Positions 1-9,021 of a DNA stretch of 64,000 bases are shown here, piece after piece. Source of the stretch: Eggerthellaceae bacterium (GTDB taxonomy: Bacteria > Actinomycetota > Coriobacteriia > Coriobacteriales > Eggerthellaceae); NCBI GenBank assembly GCA_015062605.1, contig SUUI01000005.1, positions 39,625-103,624 of the forward strand. The letters are read 5' to 3'. The notes below the pieces were generated by a model. That model was not told the origin of the DNA. It was given only the letters and a program-made list of their open reading frames with translations, and ran no database searches. The translations under genes and the position numbers were made by a program. Each line of letters opens with the position of its first letter. Positions within the stretch are counted from its first letter, which is position 1.

Positions 1-688
1 CATACGGCTCTTCTGCTCCAAACGTATCGGCAATGCGCACAAGCCGCTCGTTGATCTCAGCATGTGCCTGATATGAGCGCCCTGGAAAGATCACCCAACG
101 AGCATCGCGCACGAACCCTTCTTCGGGAATCGCACGGGCAATCGTCTGTTCGGGAATGTCGAAGAACGCCGAAGCATGGCAGATGCGCGTGGTTGGACGC
201 ACGATAACGGGAGTCTTATAACGCTCGGATAGCTCGAATGCTGCCTGCATCATGGCAAAGCCCTGTTCAGGCGTTGCCGGATCGAGCACCGGAACTTTAG
301 CGAATGCCGCAAAGCGGCGCGTATCCTGTTCGGTTTGCGACGAAATCGGACCCGGATCATCAGCGACAAACAGCACGCAACCGCCCTTCACGCCGATGTA
401 GTTGAGGCATAAAAGCGGATCGGAAGCGACATTGAGCCCCATCTGCTTGCATGTAAACAGCACGCGCGCTCCGCTATACGCCGCGCCGGCAACCAATTCG
501 AGGGCGGCCTTCTCGTTGGCAGACCATTCGACATGCACGCCCTGGGCAACGCCTGAGGCGCGCAGCTTCGCAATGGTCTCGATTACTTCAGAGGAAGGCG
601 TTCCGGGATATCCCGCTGCCACGTTCACGCCAGCCTGTAAGGCCGCATACGCGAACGCCTCGTTTCCCATCAGCAGTTTCTTCGGCAT
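1..688 (-). CDS. iorA: Indolepyruvate:ferredoxin oxidoreductase alpha subunit, N-terminal part (runs off the window)
   Basis: The 229 visible codons open with MPKKLLMGNEAFAYAALQAG and continue with AGYPGTPSSEVIETI, the signature of the pyrimidine-binding domain of IorA, and a KQMGLNVASDP segment. In this family the thiamine-diphosphate enzyme oxidatively decarboxylates aryl pyruvates from aromatic amino-acid transamination to aryl-acetyl-CoA, passing electrons to ferredoxin in the cytoplasm. The C-terminal part with the ThDP and 4Fe-4S domains lies to the left of base 1. It starts 35 bases downstream of purE on the same strand and is probably co-transcribed. Family assignment is firm; the exact 2-oxoacid is not determined. 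Confidence 0.88.
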   Translation of the reverse strand, partial: MPKKLLMGNEAFAYAALQAGVNVAAGYPGTPSSEVIETIAKLRASGVAQGVHVEWSANEKAALELVAGAAYSGARVLFTCKQMGLNVASDPLLCLNYIGVKGGCVLFVADDPGPISSQTEQDTRRFAAFAKVPVLDPATPEQGFAMMQAAFELSERYKTPVIVRPTTRICHASAFFDIPEQTIARAIPEEGFVRDARWVIFPGRSYQAHAEINERLVRIADTFGAEEPY

Positions 689-723
689 GGCGATCCTTCG
701 TTCTTTGTGATGCTCACACGCGA

Positions 724-1191
724 TTAGCGAGCCATCTGCTCCTTGAAATCGACAATCGTGCGATACATCTCCACGTCGCCGGTTCCGAGCATTTGCACCG
801 CTAAGATGGCAGCGTTCTTAGCTCCGTTGATGGCAACGCACGCAACGGGCACACCACTCGGCATCTGAACCATCGAAAGCAGCGAGTCCAACCCGCCCAA
901 ATCGCTCGTCTTCATCGGAACGCAAATGACCGGATTGGCCGTATATGCCGCAACCACGCCGCCCAAATGGGCAGCTTTGCCCGCTGCAGCGATGATGACG
1001 CGGATGCCGCGATCGTATGCGCTTTGCGCCCACTCGTGTACTTCGGCGGGTTTGCGATGCGCACTCGCGACCTTCACCTCATAGGGCACGCCGAAAGCAT
1101 CGAGCTGCGCCATGCACGGCTCCATCGCCGGCATATCCGATTCGGATCCCATGATGATTCCGACAATCGGCGTTCCATTTTGATCAGCCAT
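724..1191 (-). CDS. purE: N5-carboxyaminoimidazole ribonucleotide mutase PurE
   Basis: A 155-residue protein of normal PurE length. The N-terminal GIIMGSESDMP stretch is the phosphate/ribose-binding loop (usually GSDSD), and KVASAHRKP and AAAGKAAHLGGVVAA are the conserved active-site segments; the histidine of SAHR is the catalytic proton shuttle known for the family. It moves the carboxyl group of N5-CAIR to C4 in purine synthesis. No purK is adjacent. The gene lies 29 bases behind the AAA-methyltransferase gene and 35 bases before iorA, so it may be read through from that operon, though no functional link is evident. Confidence 0.95.
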   Translation of the reverse strand: MADQNGTPIVGIIMGSESDMPAMEPCMAQLDAFGVPYEVKVASAHRKPAEVHEWAQSAYDRGIRVIIAAAGKAAHLGGVVAAYTANPVICVPMKTSDLGGLDSLLSMVQMPSGVPVACVAINGAKNAAILAVQMLGTGDVEMYRTIVDFKEQMAR

Positions 1192-1220
1192 GTGTTCCTA
1201 CCTTCCCTATATAAGCTCGC

Positions 1221-3929
1221 TTACAAGCTGCGATCGACCGCGCCGCCATTGAAGATGGCCCGCGGCAGAACGTTCGCCTTCGGCTTAGCAACATGCGCTA
1301 CCACGGCGCGGAATTCCACATCCTCGTCGCTCTCAACCGCATCAACAGTATACCCTTGGATATACCCGTCTGTCGGGTTGACCTTGTGGACGTCACGATA
1401 ACTCAAACCGACCATGGAGAATCCCGCTTCAGCAAGCATAGCCTCGAATTCCTCTTGGCTTAATGCCGATTGCACGCTATTACCCATCGCGCGGGCTTTA
1501 GCAACGACATCCTTATCGCGAGGACCCGTCGCAACAACCGTTTCGCAAATCAGCATGCCACCGAAACGCAGAACGCGGAAAATCTCGCGAATCACCTGCT
1601 TCGTATCATATGCCAAGTTCAGGATGCTATTGGTAAATACAAGGTCCATGCTGTTTTCACGCAGGCCAATCGATGCGAGATCTTCAGGGAAGCCCCAATG
1701 GAATTCCATGTTGCTCTCGGGAAGGCCGGAATCCTGCCAAGCACGATCCATGTCGCGCATTGCCTCGTTGATATGCTCACGCGACCAATCGATGCCTACG
1801 ACATGACCTGTAATGCCCACTCGATCCGAAAGCTTGAAAACACCTCGACCGCGACGGCAACCGATGTCGAGGATCATCTTGCCCGTCAAGAACTCGGGAA
1901 GCGTCATTTTGCACATGCTATTGAAACCGTACTCGAAGGTCTTGTTAGTGTAATAGGATACGAGTTTGTCGTGATATGCCTGTGTGCCGACCGCAGCTTC
2001 CGGTTCGGGGTCGCTCACAAGCTCAGCCGTCTTTGCTGTCGCAGGTTCTTCCGCCTCTGGTTCGGAGAACTCCGCGACTATCTCATCGACTGCCGCCTTC
2101 ACTTCGTAAACCGCTTCGGCAATTATCTCTTCGATCTTCGCGCTTTCAGGAGAAATAACCTCATCGGCGACAGACGCCATGACGGTTTCCACCTCATCGG
2201 CCTCAGGCGCTTTTACCGCAACAGGCGCTGCAGGTACAGGCGGCACTGGATTTTGCTTACGATCTTGCGAGGCCTCTTCTTCTCTCTCTTCGCTCGAAGG
2301 CGCTGCATGGCGAGCATGGTTCGCCGTTTTGCCCGGCGAAAGCGAAATCGGTACGACGGTCATGCCAGACCCTCCTTGAGAACCCAAGCCCAGCGGGTCT
2401 TGCTTCGCCTCAGCCGTGGCCGCGATACGCTCCATAGGAAGTTCGCTGATGCGCTCGGCGATCTTCTGACGGTTATCCTCGACTAAAAGATCCTGATTGT
2501 GCGCGAAGTAGCTGTCGCTTCCGAAACGATTGAGGAACCTCATCGTCGTGGTGCGCGCGGTCAGCTCGGTCACGAACACTAACAGCTCGCGCTTCTGGTT
2601 GAAGGCCTCATCAATGAACGCGAACGCGTTATCCAAACGAAGTTGCGCATCCTCGATATCCTGGTTCAGGCTCTCAGCGTGGTGACGATACACCTGGTTG
2701 ATCGTTGCGTAATCCTGATAGTTCTCCCCCGCAGCCGTTGTCGACATCATCTCGCGCAAGACGCCGTCGGCAAGTCGTAAGCTGCGCGTCGCTTGAGCAG
2801 ATGCGGTGCCGATGTCCTTGCTATGGGCGAGCCTGCCCTCTATCTGCTGGGCTGCATTGCTCACATAAGCGAACAGGTCATCACCCGTGCGCATCTTCTC
2901 CTTCAAGTCGGAAAGGCTCTCGCGCACCATGTTGAGCGCTTCATCCTTCTTCACGATTTCGAACATGTCGCCGCCCAACGAATCAAGCAACAGTCCAAGC
3001 AAAGCCAGGCGCTCGTCGAAACGCGCAGCTTGCGCACGCTCCACGATGGACGCGTCCACATTGCCTGCCAGGATTTCATCGATCTGATAGTCCGACCGGT
3101 ATTTGTTGAACAAGTCATAGTACGCTGCGAACCGCTCGGCAATCTCCGCATCTTGCAGGAATTGTTCGACAAGAGCCGCGTTCACCGGCGTTCCCTGCTG
3201 CTCGAACAGCGTGATGGTCTTAGCCAAGTCCTCCCAGCCGCGAGCCGTAACAAAGCTCTTGCCACCAAGCTTCGCCTCGACCATATAGAAATCGCTATGG
3301 CGAACCTCGAGATACGAGGTGACCGCCGGGTGCAAGCCTTGGTCGAGCGCGTAACTCTTCCATGCGGCATAATCCGGCTCGATGTCGATACGACGCAGAC
3401 GATCCATTGTGACGATATCGAACTCATGCACCGAGCGGTTATATTCGGGAGGATTGCCCGCGCACACCACGATCCAATCCTCGGGAATGCTATGACGGCC
3501 GAAGGTTTTGAATTGCAGGAACTGCAACATGCTCGGATAAAGCGTCTCCGAAACGCAGTTGATTTCATCGAGGAAAAGGATGCCCTTTTTAAGCCCCGTC
3601 TTCTCCATGTAATCGTACATGGATGCGATGATCTCGCTCATGGTGTATTCGGAGACATCGAATTCCACATCACCGTACGTCTTGTGCTCGATGAACGGCA
3701 ATCCGAGTGCGCTTTGGCGCGTATGATGGGTCATCGAATAGGAGACGAGTCCGATGCCCATCTCGGATGCCACCTGCTCGACGATTGCCGTCTTGCCGAT
3801 GCCAGGTGCTCCAATCAAGAACAACGGGCGCTGGTGTGCGATGTCGATGCAATAGGTGCCGGTGTCGTCCTTGCTCATGTACGCACGGACGGTTTCGGTG
3901 ATTTGGTTCTTTGCTTCAGAGATGTTCAT
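1221..3929 (-). CDS. MoxR-type AAA+ ATPase fused to an ArsM-like SAM methyltransferase
   Basis: A 902-residue chimera. Residues 1-245 are a MoxR-like AAA+ core: Walker A GAPGIGKT (40-47), Walker B ILFLDE (117-122), sensor-1 asparagine in CAGNP (156-160) and an MDRLRR arginine-finger segment (175-180). Residues 290-500 look helical. An acidic, Ala/Pro/Glu-rich linker spans about 510-645. Residues 650-880 are a class I methyltransferase: ILDIGCRRGRG (686-696), VVGIDWS (711-717), FTNSILNLAYD (765-775), RVLRFGG (785-791), most like arsenite methyltransferases; only C673 resembles an ArsM substrate cysteine. Its ATG is 6 bases after the VWA-gene stop, so the pair is probably translated together. 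MoxR/VWA pairs typically act as chaperones or metal-insertion machines; the target and methylation substrate here are unknown. Confidence 0.85.
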   Translation of the reverse strand: MNISEAKNQITETVRAYMSKDDTGTYCIDIAHQRPLFLIGAPGIGKTAIVEQVASEMGIGLVSYSMTHHTRQSALGLPFIEHKTYGDVEFDVSEYTMSEIIASMYDYMEKTGLKKGILFLDEINCVSETLYPSMLQFLQFKTFGRHSIPEDWIVVCAGNPPEYNRSVHEFDIVTMDRLRRIDIEPDYAAWKSYALDQGLHPAVTSYLEVRHSDFYMVEAKLGGKSFVTARGWEDLAKTITLFEQQGTPVNAALVEQFLQDAEIAERFAAYYDLFNKYRSDYQIDEILAGNVDASIVERAQAARFDERLALLGLLLDSLGGDMFEIVKKDEALNMVRESLSDLKEKMRTGDDLFAYVSNAAQQIEGRLAHSKDIGTASAQATRSLRLADGVLREMMSTTAAGENYQDYATINQVYRHHAESLNQDIEDAQLRLDNAFAFIDEAFNQKRELLVFVTELTARTTTMRFLNRFGSDSYFAHNQDLLVEDNRQKIAERISELPMERIAATAEAKQDPLGLGSQGGSGMTVVPISLSPGKTANHARHAAPSSEEREEEASQDRKQNPVPPVPAAPVAVKAPEADEVETVMASVADEVISPESAKIEEIIAEAVYEVKAAVDEIVAEFSEPEAEEPATAKTAELVSDPEPEAAVGTQAYHDKLVSYYTNKTFEYGFNSMCKMTLPEFLTGKMILDIGCRRGRGVFKLSDRVGITGHVVGIDWSREHINEAMRDMDRAWQDSGLPESNMEFHWGFPEDLASIGLRENSMDLVFTNSILNLAYDTKQVIREIFRVLRFGGMLICETVVATGPRDKDVVAKARAMGNSVQSALSQEEFEAMLAEAGFSMVGLSYRDVHKVNPTDGYIQGYTVDAVESDEDVEFRAVVAHVAKPKANVLPRAIFNGGAVDRSL

Positions 3930-3935
3930 AAACGA

Positions 3936-5633
3936 TTACTCCTTTAACGTAGCGATATCGTCTTCATCCAAGATTATCTTCAAGGCCCATGGTGGAACAC
4001 GGGGGTGATTCACTTTCGGGTCTAAGAACACGAATGCCGTATCATAGTCAGGCGCCTTCTCCGGGAAGATGCCGTAGCCATCAGTGAAGTAGATCAATCC
4101 TCTCAGATTGATGAATTCCTTTTTCTCGATGAGTTTATCCACATACTCGAACACAGGTCTGAAATCGGTTCCTCCGAAGCCGCGGATTTGAACGTTGTCA
4201 GCGTATTCGCTCATCTCGTCGAGCGAAGTGATGACCGTATCCAGCTGAATTCGTGCATCGCACTGGATAATGTGGATATTCACGCGATGGTCGAACTGAT
4301 TGGCATCGCCAAGAATCTCGCACGTACGCGTCACGAAGGCTTTCACCAAGTCTCCCGAGCATGAGCCAGACGTGTCGATGGCGATGGCGAATTCACGCAC
4401 GCGGTTGCATTCTTGATATTCGAGCGGCTCGATGAGCGGCATGTTGCCGTACAGGTCAAGCCCGTACGTATAGAAGATGTAGTCGAACTCGTCATGGTTG
4501 ACTTGGATGTCTTCCGCCAATACGCAGAAACGCTGAAGGAAGTCGCGATAGTTCACGCGACGACGGTTGGCAACGGCAAGATTCAGCAGAAACATGCCGG
4601 CTTCATCACCCATCTGGTGCGCAAAGGTCTCGAGGTCAACCTCCAACTGCTTTGCGATCTCCTCCCACTGTCGTGCGATTTCCTCTTCGTCGAAGTCCTC
4701 TTCATCCTCATCCTCGTCGAAGCCGCCATTAAGTGCATCGAGCACGTCCTCGAGAGAAAGCTCGCCATCGTTCTCGGCCGCATTCTCCCTCGCATCGTCT
4801 TCGTCTTGAGAGGAGTCTGAGTCCTGGCTTTCCTGATTGGGAGAAGCATCGTCATCTTGCGATCCTTGACCGCCATCGCTCTCTTCGGCCGTATCGACGG
4901 ATAGTTCTTTGACTTCCTGGTTTTGGATTGGATCTTCATCGGGATCGGGTTCGCCATCGGGATTCGGTTCGCCCTTTTTCGCGTTATTCGCCCAATAATC
5001 ATGGGAATCGCGGATGAAGATCTCCTCAAGCTGACGCATGTACAGAGGGCTCAGCCCCATCTCCTTCGCTGTGGCGAAGCTGCTTCCGGCATCCGCGAAA
5101 GCGCGGTAAAGGTTCTGCGGTGTGATGCGTCCGATATGCTCGGATAAATACTCGATTGCCTCTTTGGCTGCTACATCGTATGCGCCAGGGAAACGCCGTG
5201 AGCACATCTCGACAGCGATGCTCTCAACCACTATGTCGCACGCAAGACCCCACGAATAGGCATCCGTGTGCTCGACGTCGAGCGGATGGCGGAACACGCA
5301 ATGCAAAAGCGTGTGGAGATAGTCGCGAATCGTCTCGTTCGGAGAACCCTCGAAACGCATGATGAGCGCAGAAGGAGAGAAGAACATATCGCGCCCGTTG
5401 CTGCCAAGTGCCACATACGAGTAAGCGATGCGGAATGGCAGCTGCCACAAGGCGCGATCGAGGAAGCGGAACGCCATCATGAGCGAGATGCGGCAATCTT
5501 TGAGGATCTCGACGCACAATTCGAGAATGCGTTCATCCAGCTCTGCAGACCCCACGATGTAATCGTGGTCGGTGCGTTTGAGCACAAACGAAGGGTCTTG
5601 CATTGAGGTCGTATTGCCGAGATCCGATGCCAT
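3936..5633 (-). CDS. VWA-like protein with a degenerate metallopeptidase domain
   Basis: A 565-residue protein. Residues 30-210 resemble the putative metallopeptidase domain found in DUF2201-type proteins, but the expected HExxH reads HTLLH (107-111) with H116 after it, so the catalytic glutamate is absent. Residues 220-330 are an acidic Asp/Glu/Ser/Gln-rich linker. Residues 410-560 form a VWA-like fold with an intact MIDAS: DTSGS (420-424), GGTD (487-490) and YFTDGYG. The ATG at 5633 is chosen because GGAGG sits 9 bases upstream and it begins one base past the LRR-gene stop; an in-frame ATG at 5678 lies inside that gene. It is the likely partner of the MoxR-like ATPase encoded next. Confidence 0.83.
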   Translation of the reverse strand: MASDLGNTTSMQDPSFVLKRTDHDYIVGSAELDERILELCVEILKDCRISLMMAFRFLDRALWQLPFRIAYSYVALGSNGRDMFFSPSALIMRFEGSPNETIRDYLHTLLHCVFRHPLDVEHTDAYSWGLACDIVVESIAVEMCSRRFPGAYDVAAKEAIEYLSEHIGRITPQNLYRAFADAGSSFATAKEMGLSPLYMRQLEEIFIRDSHDYWANNAKKGEPNPDGEPDPDEDPIQNQEVKELSVDTAEESDGGQGSQDDDASPNQESQDSDSSQDEDDARENAAENDGELSLEDVLDALNGGFDEDEDEEDFDEEEIARQWEEIAKQLEVDLETFAHQMGDEAGMFLLNLAVANRRRVNYRDFLQRFCVLAEDIQVNHDEFDYIFYTYGLDLYGNMPLIEPLEYQECNRVREFAIAIDTSGSCSGDLVKAFVTRTCEILGDANQFDHRVNIHIIQCDARIQLDTVITSLDEMSEYADNVQIRGFGGTDFRPVFEYVDKLIEKKEFINLRGLIYFTDGYGIFPEKAPDYDTAFVFLDPKVNHPRVPPWALKIILDEDDIATLKE

Positions 5634-5634
5634 G

Positions 5635-7584
5635 CTACAGATCCTCCACCACAGCACGCTTCGCCGAGAAACGCTCATGCTGCTCGTTGAGCAGATAGCT
5701 CACGAGCTTGACATCTTTCTGCTCGCCGAGCAAGTCGATGATCCTTGCAATATTCTGCTCGTTGATGAAGCCAAGATCGACCAGCATCTTGATGAAGTGG
5801 ATATCGTTCTGCCTGCTGCATGCGATGATGAATTCATCCAAGTGCCGCTCAACGCTCTTCACGAACATGTCGCGACCCGATTCGTCAAGGAAACGTCCGT
5901 CAGTCAGGCGCAGAAGGATCAATCCCGTACGCTCGATGGTCTGATAGCAATGGCGAATGCTCAAGTCGGCAAAGGCGAAGATGGTCGCCGGATCCATTAT
6001 CGAGGTGTTCTTCTTCACGATTCCATCGGGGGTCTTCCCTCGCGGAATCAAATCCTCATCGCCCGCACCCGCAGTCGTCGGGCCACCGAATGCTTGAGAG
6101 AAGCACTGCCCGCTATACGAGGAAGACGGGAAATGCGATGAGGGGAAATACGCCTCGTATCGATGCTCGGCACCGTCAACATCGTTTGTCACGATGGTCA
6201 CGCGAGGGACCACCGCCGAGATGAAGAATGCACCGAGCCCAACACCGAGAATGTCGGTATGAACGGTCAAATGGGTTATCGAATCAACGCCTCCGAAGCA
6301 GAAGCCGTCGATATATATGACGCTTCGAGGAATCACCACGTCGGTCTGCGGCCCAACGAACACGATGGCGTGGTCGCCCTCCTCGTCGCGGCGGCATAGG
6401 ATCCCCGACTCTATATAGAACAACTCGTTTTCGGGATCGACCTCGATATCATGTAAGGTCGGTTGCGAAAGCGAGCTGCCGCGGCTACAGGTGGAAAGCC
6501 CGTACATGCCCAGATACCGGAACCCCGCTGGAATGCGGAAGTTCGTGAGCGCTGTGCTGCGGAACGCCTCCTCGCCGATTGCGGTTAGGCTGTCAGGAAC
6601 GACGATGTATTTAAGGCTTCGGCAAAACTTGAACGAAGCGTTGCCGATTGTCTGCAAGCCCTCAGGTAACACGAGGCTTGCAAGCGAGGGATGATACAGA
6701 AACGCGCGATCGGCAATGCGAAGCGTGCCGGGCATCACGATGTAATTGACGACTGAAAGCCCGAGCATCTCAACGAGGACAAGACCTTTGGTCGCCTTGC
6801 GGTACAAACCACCTTGGACGTCTGCTATAAACGGTGAGCCGAATCCAAACGAAAGCGCTCCGAAAAGACCGTTATCGGCAAGCGGTGTCTGTCTGAACAC
6901 CTCCCTGCCCATTTTGATAACAGAACCGGGAATCCGGATGCTTTCGATTGCGGTTCCGCAGAAAGCTCCTTCACCGATGGAGGCAAGACCGTCATTGAGG
7001 TTGATGGTCTTAAGGTTCGCACAGTGGAAGAAGGCCTTCATCCCAAGACTACGCAAGGAAGGCGGCGCATCGAAAGACTTTATCTTCGTATTCGAGAATG
7101 CGAATCCGCCGATGCTTTCTAGTTCTTGGCTTAAACCTATCGCTTCAAGATGCAGACAACGATCGAATGCATGCCCTCCTAAATCCCGCACATGCCTGGG
7201 AAGCACCACTGAATTGAGGTTTTGCGAATGCGAACACACATGAGGAGCAAGCACAGTGACGATGCAACCATCGATCTCATCGGGGAAAATGACTGCTTCA
7301 CAATCGGTTATGCACGCATCGATGCACACAGTGCCATCTTCGAGCACGTGCGCCTCATAGCGCACGCCCGCATCGTCGACTGTGAATTTCGAACCCCGAT
7401 CGGCTTTGTCGACCTGCGTATGCACCTTGGATGCTGAAGCGCCAGGAGGCGCAACGGAAATGTTGTTCACAGATAACGCTTTGGCGGATTCACGCGTGAC
7501 GAGCTCCTTGATGCCGATGCCACGCACAAGCTGCGCAGCAGCAGAGGCCTGGCTGAACTGTTTATCCAAACCGTTTTCCACCAT
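5635..7584 (-). CDS. Leucine-rich-repeat (BspA/LRR_5 type) protein, apparently cytoplasmic
   Basis: A 649-residue protein. From about residue 70 to 490 it carries tandem repeats of roughly 23 residues of the BspA/LRR_5 kind, with recurring LKTINLNDGLASIGEGAF- and LPEGLQTIGNASF-like units. The last 90 residues (FIIACSRQNDIHFIKMLVDL onward) are helical and ankyrin-like in pattern. There is no signal peptide or membrane segment, unlike most BspA-type proteins, which are surface-exposed. It is the first gene of the three-gene unit with the VWA and MoxR-methyltransferase genes; its stop is one base from the next start. A ligand-sensing or substrate-binding role for that complex is an inference. 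Confidence 0.8.
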   Translation of the reverse strand: MVENGLDKQFSQASAAAQLVRGIGIKELVTRESAKALSVNNISVAPPGASASKVHTQVDKADRGSKFTVDDAGVRYEAHVLEDGTVCIDACITDCEAVIFPDEIDGCIVTVLAPHVCSHSQNLNSVVLPRHVRDLGGHAFDRCLHLEAIGLSQELESIGGFAFSNTKIKSFDAPPSLRSLGMKAFFHCANLKTINLNDGLASIGEGAFCGTAIESIRIPGSVIKMGREVFRQTPLADNGLFGALSFGFGSPFIADVQGGLYRKATKGLVLVEMLGLSVVNYIVMPGTLRIADRAFLYHPSLASLVLPEGLQTIGNASFKFCRSLKYIVVPDSLTAIGEEAFRSTALTNFRIPAGFRYLGMYGLSTCSRGSSLSQPTLHDIEVDPENELFYIESGILCRRDEEGDHAIVFVGPQTDVVIPRSVIYIDGFCFGGVDSITHLTVHTDILGVGLGAFFISAVVPRVTIVTNDVDGAEHRYEAYFPSSHFPSSSYSGQCFSQAFGGPTTAGAGDEDLIPRGKTPDGIVKKNTSIMDPATIFAFADLSIRHCYQTIERTGLILLRLTDGRFLDESGRDMFVKSVERHLDEFIIACSRQNDIHFIKMLVDLGFINEQNIARIIDLLGEQKDVKLVSYLLNEQHERFSAKRAVVEDL

Positions 7585-7626
7585 ACTCCCCTTGCATCAC
7601 GCGCATGCCTTGCCTGTTTTCCTAAG

Positions 7627-7635
7627 GATATAACA
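7627..7635 (-). promoter_or_regulatory. Possible extended -10 promoter for the LRR/VWA/AAA operon
   Basis: On the minus strand TGTTATATC forms an extended -10 (TGn-TATATC) about 40 bases before the LRR gene. The -35 region is poor (AT-rich, within the hypD stop area). Inferred from sequence only. Confidence 0.3.
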
Positions 7636-7647
7636 GATGTGCTTTCC

Positions 7648-8742
7648 TTAATAATATCGATAATATGCCGCGCATGAGCCTTCGGAGGACACCATGCAGG
7701 GTCCGACAGGATTCTCGGGCGAACATACCGTACGGAATAAAGGACAATCACTCGGGGTCATGATACCGCGCAAAACGTCACCGCAGCGACAACCCTTTGG
7801 GTCTTGCGTGGGTTCGACAACAGGTTTGAAGCGACGCACCGCATCGAAATCGGCATATTGCTCACGGATGCGATACCCCGAACCATCGATCATGCCTAGC
7901 CCCCGCCATAGGGCTGGGCAAGTTTCGAACACCTCATCGATAGCTGCGCGCGCAATGGGATTACCCTGCGGCATCACGCCGCGAGCATAGGCGATCTCGA
8001 TTTCAGCACGTCCCTCATGCAGTTGACGCAGAAGCATCGTGATGCCCTGCAATACATCAACCGCCTCGAAGCCCGTGATCACACCGGGAATACCATACTG
8101 CTCCGCTAAGAAACGATACGGTTCGATGCCGATGATGGTGCTTACATGGCCAGGAAGGATGAGGGCATCGAGCTTGAGCTTCGGATCGTTGATGATGGCC
8201 TCGAGCGCGCCTGGCATGTTCTTATGGGCTGCAAACACGCTGAAATTGGTTAGTTTCGCATCGGCGGCACGCTTGATAGCGCGTGCAACGAGCGGCGTCG
8301 TGGTCTCGAACCCGACGCCGACGAATACGACTTGCCGTTCAGGATGGTCCTGAGCATATTTAAGCGCATCGAGCGGCGAATACACGATCTCGACTGAGCG
8401 GCCTTTTGCTTGCTCCTTGAGAAGCGAGGATGTCGAACCGGGCACCCGTGTCATATCACCGAAAGTCGTGATGGTAACCCCGTCGATCCGCGCAAGCGCG
8501 ATGACCGTATCGATATCGCGATTCGATGTCACGCACACTGGGCATCCTGGACCAGAGCTCAAACGAATGCCGACTGGCATCAAGTCACGGATGCCGTTGC
8601 GAGCGATGGCGACCGTATGCGTGCCGCACACTTCCATGAGCGTCGCCTGTTTCGGCGCGTATGCCTCGATGGCAGAGATAAGCCCCCGAGCAAGCGTCGG
8701 GTCTTTGAAAGATGCGAAGGGGGTATCGAGAGCGCTCATCAT
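7648..8742 (-). CDS. hypD: Hydrogenase maturation factor HypD
   Basis: A 364-residue protein of full HypD length. It has the conserved MEVCGTHTVA segment, SGPGCPVCVTS, and the C-terminal cysteine cluster CRCGDVLRG...CSPENPVGPC that holds the 4Fe-4S cluster. In the family HypD works with HypC as the scaffold where Fe(CN)2CO is assembled for [NiFe]-hydrogenases. It follows hypC by 8 bases with an AAAGG Shine-Dalgarno sequence, and is last in a pgi-hypF-hypC-hypD run. hypE is about 40 kb away (48176-49198); hypA, hypB and the hydrogenase subunits are not in the window. Confidence 0.97.
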   Translation of the reverse strand: MMSALDTPFASFKDPTLARGLISAIEAYAPKQATLMEVCGTHTVAIARNGIRDLMPVGIRLSSGPGCPVCVTSNRDIDTVIALARIDGVTITTFGDMTRVPGSTSSLLKEQAKGRSVEIVYSPLDALKYAQDHPERQVVFVGVGFETTTPLVARAIKRAADAKLTNFSVFAAHKNMPGALEAIINDPKLKLDALILPGHVSTIIGIEPYRFLAEQYGIPGVITGFEAVDVLQGITMLLRQLHEGRAEIEIAYARGVMPQGNPIARAAIDEVFETCPALWRGLGMIDGSGYRIREQYADFDAVRRFKPVVEPTQDPKGCRCGDVLRGIMTPSDCPLFRTVCSPENPVGPCMVSSEGSCAAYYRYY

Positions 8743-8750
8743 GACGGCCT

Positions 8751-8990
8751 TTATGCGAAGAGGTCTTCGCCGGCAAGCTGAGGCAGCTCCTTGATGAGTT
8801 CAATGGTCTCGAGAGCGTAATCTGCATCGACGACCTCGATTGCGAAACCCGCATGAACGAGCACGTAATCGCCTAAACCGGCTTGAGGCGTAAGATCGAG
8901 TGCAACCTCCCGGGTAACGCCGAGAATATCGACCGTCGCAAGACTATCCTCACCGATCTCGGTGATCTTTCCCGGTATCGCAAGGCACAT
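8751..8990 (-). CDS. hypC: Hydrogenase maturation chaperone HypC
   Basis: A 79-residue protein starting MCLAIPGKI, with the essential Cys2 that binds the Fe(CN)2CO precursor and the [NiFe]-hydrogenase large subunit. The start at 8990 is set by that motif; a longer in-frame reading upstream would run into hypF and bury the required N-terminal cysteine. The body matches the small HypC/HupF beta-barrel. It lies between hypF and hypD, partners in iron-centre assembly. Confidence 0.96.
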   Translation of the reverse strand: MCLAIPGKITEIGEDSLATVDILGVTREVALDLTPQAGLGDYVLVHAGFAIEVVDADYALETIELIKELPQLAGEDLFA

Positions 8991-9021
8991 AGAGCTAATC
9001 CTTCTATCTTGTATTCCGTAC

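Noticed and set aside
2793..3947. Long open frame on the plus strand opposite the AAA-methyltransferase gene
   Set aside because: It mirrors the real minus-strand gene, has no known motif or ribosome binding site, and is a codon-bias shadow.
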